Shown: piece after piece, positions 13,530-16,318 of the stretch | Layout: every line of letters starts with the position of its first letter | Numbering within the stretch: position 1 is the stretch's first letter | From: an uncultured Eubacteriales bacterium | Lineage (GTDB): Bacteria > Bacillota > Clostridia > Oscillospirales > Acutalibacteraceae | NCBI GenBank assembly: GCA_934636435.1 | Contig: CAKUAQ010000041.1 | Span: 1 to 16,318 of the forward strand | Length of the DNA stretch: 16,318 bases | Reading direction: 5' to 3' | Translations under genes and position numbers: made by a program | Notes under the pieces: generated by a model | Told to the model about the DNA's origin: nothing | What the model saw: the letters and a program-made list of their open reading frames with translations, nothing else | Databases searched by the model: none

Positions 13530-16318
13530 ATGGCGTTGAGAATTACCAAGCGGCTGCTGGCTGCGGTGGCTGCCGGTTGTATGGCGGTGAGTGGGCTTGC
13601 TTTGCAGGTGACGGCGGAATCGCTGTCCGATATGTATTCGGACAACAGCGAGCCGGTCGTGTTTCACGCAACGGTGGAGGGCGACTATGCGCAGAAGCTG
13701 GCGGAATACAGCGATAAGGGTTATGCCCCGGCGAATATTGCCGAGCGGATCGTCGTGGATGCCGACCGGTTCCGGCTGGATACGACGGCTGCGGTGGAAA
13801 ACGCGACGATGGACGGGAGGTACTTTTTCCTTTGGGATAGCACCGTTCCGGAGATATCGCTGGATGTGACTGTGCCGGTCAGTGGGCTGTATACCTTTGG
13901 CTTTGTGTATGCGGCGGATACGGTGGCCAGCGCCGACATCGTGCGGACCATGACGGTGGACGGTGCGATGCCCTATGAGGAATGCGCCACCCTTTGCCTG
14001 CCTCGGAAATGGAAGACGGGCGAGATCACGCAGGATGCCTCCGGAGATGAAATCACCCCGCTGATGGAACAGCTGGCGGATGTGCAGAGCGATGCTTTAT
14101 ATGACAACGAGGGGCGGTATGCACAGCCATTGCAGATCTATCTGGAGCAGGGCAGCCATACCTTCGATTTTGAATTTAACAGCATGGCTGTGTATGTCGG
14201 CGCTTTCTTTCTGGACGCCTACACGGCGCCGCAGCCTTATGCGCAGGTACGTGCTGCGTACGCCGAGGGGGGAAGCGTTTCCGCTCAACCGGTATCGTTT
14301 GAGGCCGAACGTTCCATGCTTTATACCAACAGCAGCACACTGAATCTGGATTCCGACGGGGATCCGCTATGCTCTCCGATTTCCCGTGGGGATGTACGAA
14401 TGAACGTGGTCGGCGGCAGCAGCAATCAGAAGCCGGGAACGGCGGTGACCTTTTCTTTTGATGTGCCGCAAAGCGGGCTGTATAAGCTGGCTCTGCGCGT
14501 CAAGCAGAATTACCGGGACGGATTGCCGTCCTATCGGAAGATCGCCGTTGACGGACAGGTGCCCTTTGCCGAATTTACAGAGTACAAATTCAAAAACAGC
14601 GGCAATTGGCGCACGGAGGTGCTGTCCGCCGAGGATGGTGTGCCGTATCTGCTGTATCTGGAAAGCGGCGCCCATACGCTGACGTTAACAGCGTTGCAGG
14701 CGGATTATTACGCCCTTAACAAAATTTTGAAAACAGATGCGCAGACGTTGTCCGATCTGCTCCTGAAAATCCGCAAGATCACAGGCAATGATCCCGACTA
14801 TAATTACGATTACCACCTGGATACACAGATCCCGGATATGCTCGACACGTTCCGGCAGCTTGAGGATAGCATGGAGCGGATGATGTCCATGATCTCGGAT
14901 ATATCCGGGCAGACCACAGCTAAATACAATGAGCTGAAAAATATGATCGACCAGCTGGAAAAGCTGAAAAAAGATGTATTCAAGATTCCCCGAAAGCTGG
15001 ACGATCTGAACACGATCGTCACCCAGTTCAGCTCATGGATCACGCAGTTTGAGCTGTCCCCCTTGATGGTGGATCACGGCGGTCTGTATGCGGCGGACGC
15101 AACGGTGAAAAGCGCCCGTTCCAATTTCTTTCAGAATGCCTATTCCACGCTGGTGAACTTTGTCTATTCCTTCCGCAAGGATTATAACAGCGTCACCTCC
15201 TACACAGGAAAGGATGGCGCCGCAACGATCGATGTGTGGGTTGCCCGGGGCAACGACTGGGGCAAGCTGACCAAGCGTTTTATCGACAGCGAGTTTACCC
15301 CGCAGACCGGTATTGGCGTGAATATAAATATCGTGCCTGCCGGTCAGTTGAATGCCGGTGCCACCAACACGCTGATGTTGTCGATTGCCTCCGGACGCGC
15401 TCCGGATGTCTGCCTGGGCGTGGACAGCGGCTCCATTGGCGAGTTTGCTATGCGGGATGTGCTGACGCCGCTGGACGATTTGGATGGATTTGAGGCTTTG
15501 GCGGCGCAGATATACGATACGCTGTTTATAAAAAATGCCTATAAGGGTTCGGTATACGGCATTCCGGAAACCATGAATTTTATGGTGCTGCTGTACCGCA
15601 AGGACATTTTCTCGGATCTGAGGCTCTCCGTTCCGACGACCTGGGAGGATCTGTGCCGGAAAACGCTGCCGGTTCTGCTCCGGAACAATATGGAGGTGTA
15701 TCTGCCGCTGTCTGCCGGCAGCAGCCTATATCCGACGCTGCTGTATCAGCGCGGCGGAAAGCTGTATAACGATGCGCTGACCGAAAGCCAGTTGACCTCG
15801 GCGGTATCCTACGATGCCTTTTCGGATCTGTGCAATTTTGTCAAGGTGTACGGATTTGCTACCAACGCCAGCTTTTTCAATCGGTTCCGCAGCGGGGAGA
15901 TGCCTGCCGGTATTGCGGATATGACCACCTATATGCAGTTCGCCACCGCTGCGCCCGAGTTGGCGGGACGGTGGGGGATCGCACCGATCCCCGGTTACAG
16001 GCAGGCGGACGGGTCGATCAACCGGACGCATCTCTCGGCGGCAAGCACCAGTGTCATGATGATCGACAGCGGAAACGGAAAAACGGATGCCTCTTGGAAG
16101 TTTATTCAGTGGTGGATGTCCGAAAGCGCCCAGCTGAAGTTTGGATATGCCATTGAGGCGCAGATGGGCACCGCAGCCCGGTGGAATTCTGCCAATACCA
16201 ATGCTTTTTTCGGAATGGCATGGGATATTGAGGATAAAGAGGTCATCCGGGAGAGCTTTACGCAGATCGACGATATCCCGGTGGTGATGGGTGGGTACTA
16301 TACCTCCCGGTATATCAA
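13530..16318 (+). CDS. ABC-transporter sugar solute-binding protein with N-terminal sandwich domains (5' 929 codons, partial)
   Basis: ATG 13530 follows AAGGAG (13515-13520) and stays open to the window end. A signal peptide (RITKRLLAAVAAG..., likely cleavage after VTA at residue 29) is followed by two beta-sandwich, CBM-like regions at about 40-235 and 254-395. These carry PVSGLYTFGFVY and PQSGLYKLALRV. A helical, partly coiled-coil region at about 396-545 includes QLEDSMERMMSMISDIS. From about residue 565 the protein is a family 1 extracellular solute-binding protein, with IDVWVARGN, SGRAPDVCLGV, YGIPETMNFMVLLYRKD, VPTTWEDL and GRWGIAPIPG. Ordinary sugar-binding proteins are about 400-450 residues, so this one is more than twice as long. 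It is the last gene in view; permease genes would be expected next (inference). Confidence 0.88.
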   Translation, partial: MALRITKRLLAAVAAGCMAVSGLALQVTAESLSDMYSDNSEPVVFHATVEGDYAQKLAEYSDKGYAPANIAERIVVDADRFRLDTTAAVENATMDGRYFFLWDSTVPEISLDVTVPVSGLYTFGFVYAADTVASADIVRTMTVDGAMPYEECATLCLPRKWKTGEITQDASGDEITPLMEQLADVQSDALYDNEGRYAQPLQIYLEQGSHTFDFEFNSMAVYVGAFFLDAYTAPQPYAQVRAAYAEGGSVSAQPVSFEAERSMLYTNSSTLNLDSDGDPLCSPISRGDVRMNVVGGSSNQKPGTAVTFSFDVPQSGLYKLALRVKQNYRDGLPSYRKIAVDGQVPFAEFTEYKFKNSGNWRTEVLSAEDGVPYLLYLESGAHTLTLTALQADYYALNKILKTDAQTLSDLLLKIRKITGNDPDYNYDYHLDTQIPDMLDTFRQLEDSMERMMSMISDISGQTTAKYNELKNMIDQLEKLKKDVFKIPRKLDDLNTIVTQFSSWITQFELSPLMVDHGGLYAADATVKSARSNFFQNAYSTLVNFVYSFRKDYNSVTSYTGKDGAATIDVWVARGNDWGKLTKRFIDSEFTPQTGIGVNINIVPAGQLNAGATNTLMLSIASGRAPDVCLGVDSGSIGEFAMRDVLTPLDDLDGFEALAAQIYDTLFIKNAYKGSVYGIPETMNFMVLLYRKDIFSDLRLSVPTTWEDLCRKTLPVLLRNNMEVYLPLSAGSSLYPTLLYQRGGKLYNDALTESQLTSAVSYDAFSDLCNFVKVYGFATNASFFNRFRSGEMPAGIADMTTYMQFATAAPELAGRWGIAPIPGYRQADGSINRTHLSAASTSVMMIDSGNGKTDASWKFIQWWMSESAQLKFGYAIEAQMGTAARWNSANTNAFFGMAWDIEDKEVIRESFTQIDDIPVVMGGYYTSRYI

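Noticed and set aside
13554..13580. Possible lipobox AAGC (Cys17) in the solute-binding protein
   Set aside because: The hydrophobic run before Cys17 is only about 8 residues and the hydrophobic stretch continues past it to a good type I site after residue 29. Position -3 is Ala rather than Leu.
1..16318. tRNA, rRNA, CRISPR arrays, insertion sequences and attachment sites
   Set aside because: I looked for cloverleaf ends, regularly spaced identical repeats, transposase motifs and terminal inverted repeats by eye and saw none.

Overview
The window looks like a carbohydrate-utilisation region from a low-to-mid-GC Firmicute, most likely a gut or anaerobic clostridium (Oscillospiraceae/Ruminococcaceae-like). 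The supporting evidence is a type I dockerin, Gram-positive signal peptides and a lipobox, strong AAGGAG-type ribosome binding sites, one TTG start, canonical sigma-A promoters, and three AraC-family regulators next to secreted glycan-binding proteins. The lineage is an inference; no rRNA or marker gene is present.

Layout. (1) 1-60 is the 3' end of a rightward gene. It is separated by a perfect 15-bp hairpin (64-103) from a leftward AraC regulator (110-892). (2) Divergent from that regulator is a two-gene rightward unit: an SGNH/GDSL esterase without signal peptide (1155-1886) and a secreted protein of four tandem sandwich-like modules ending in a dockerin (1936-4329), closed by a strong bidirectional terminator (4358-4399). 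(3) A leftward pair of AraC regulators (5201-5986, then 4413-5204) overlaps by ATGA. (4) Divergent from that pair is a long rightward operon. It holds a beta-helix lipoprotein (6398-8146), a cytoplasmic paralogue of it (8173-9690), a giant modular protein with an acidic stalk and C-terminal membrane anchor (9721-13464), and the first 929 codons of an oversized sugar ABC-transporter solute-binding protein with two N-terminal beta-sandwich domains (from 13530, running off the window).

How it may work together (inference). The two rightward units seem to be one regulon. Their promoters share a GGYTGA element, then 21 nt, then GGCTA, then 21 nt, then a TTGA -35 box. This is the face-of-helix spacing expected of an AraC-type activator. 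The dockerin protein and the membrane-anchored protein carry the same type of module of about 170 residues, recognisable by a Trp at each boundary and a Y-x-[FLI]...[VI]-N-[GD] hairpin motif. One module type is therefore offered on two different anchors. The beta-helix pair puts the same fold at the cell surface and in the cytoplasm, on either side of the presumed importer. A plausible reading is a capture, trim, import and finish pathway for a particular, probably O-acylated, plant or host polysaccharide. The substrate cannot be told from sequence alone. The best candidates for something undescribed are the repeated module family, the surface/cytoplasm beta-helix pair and the fused solute-binding protein.
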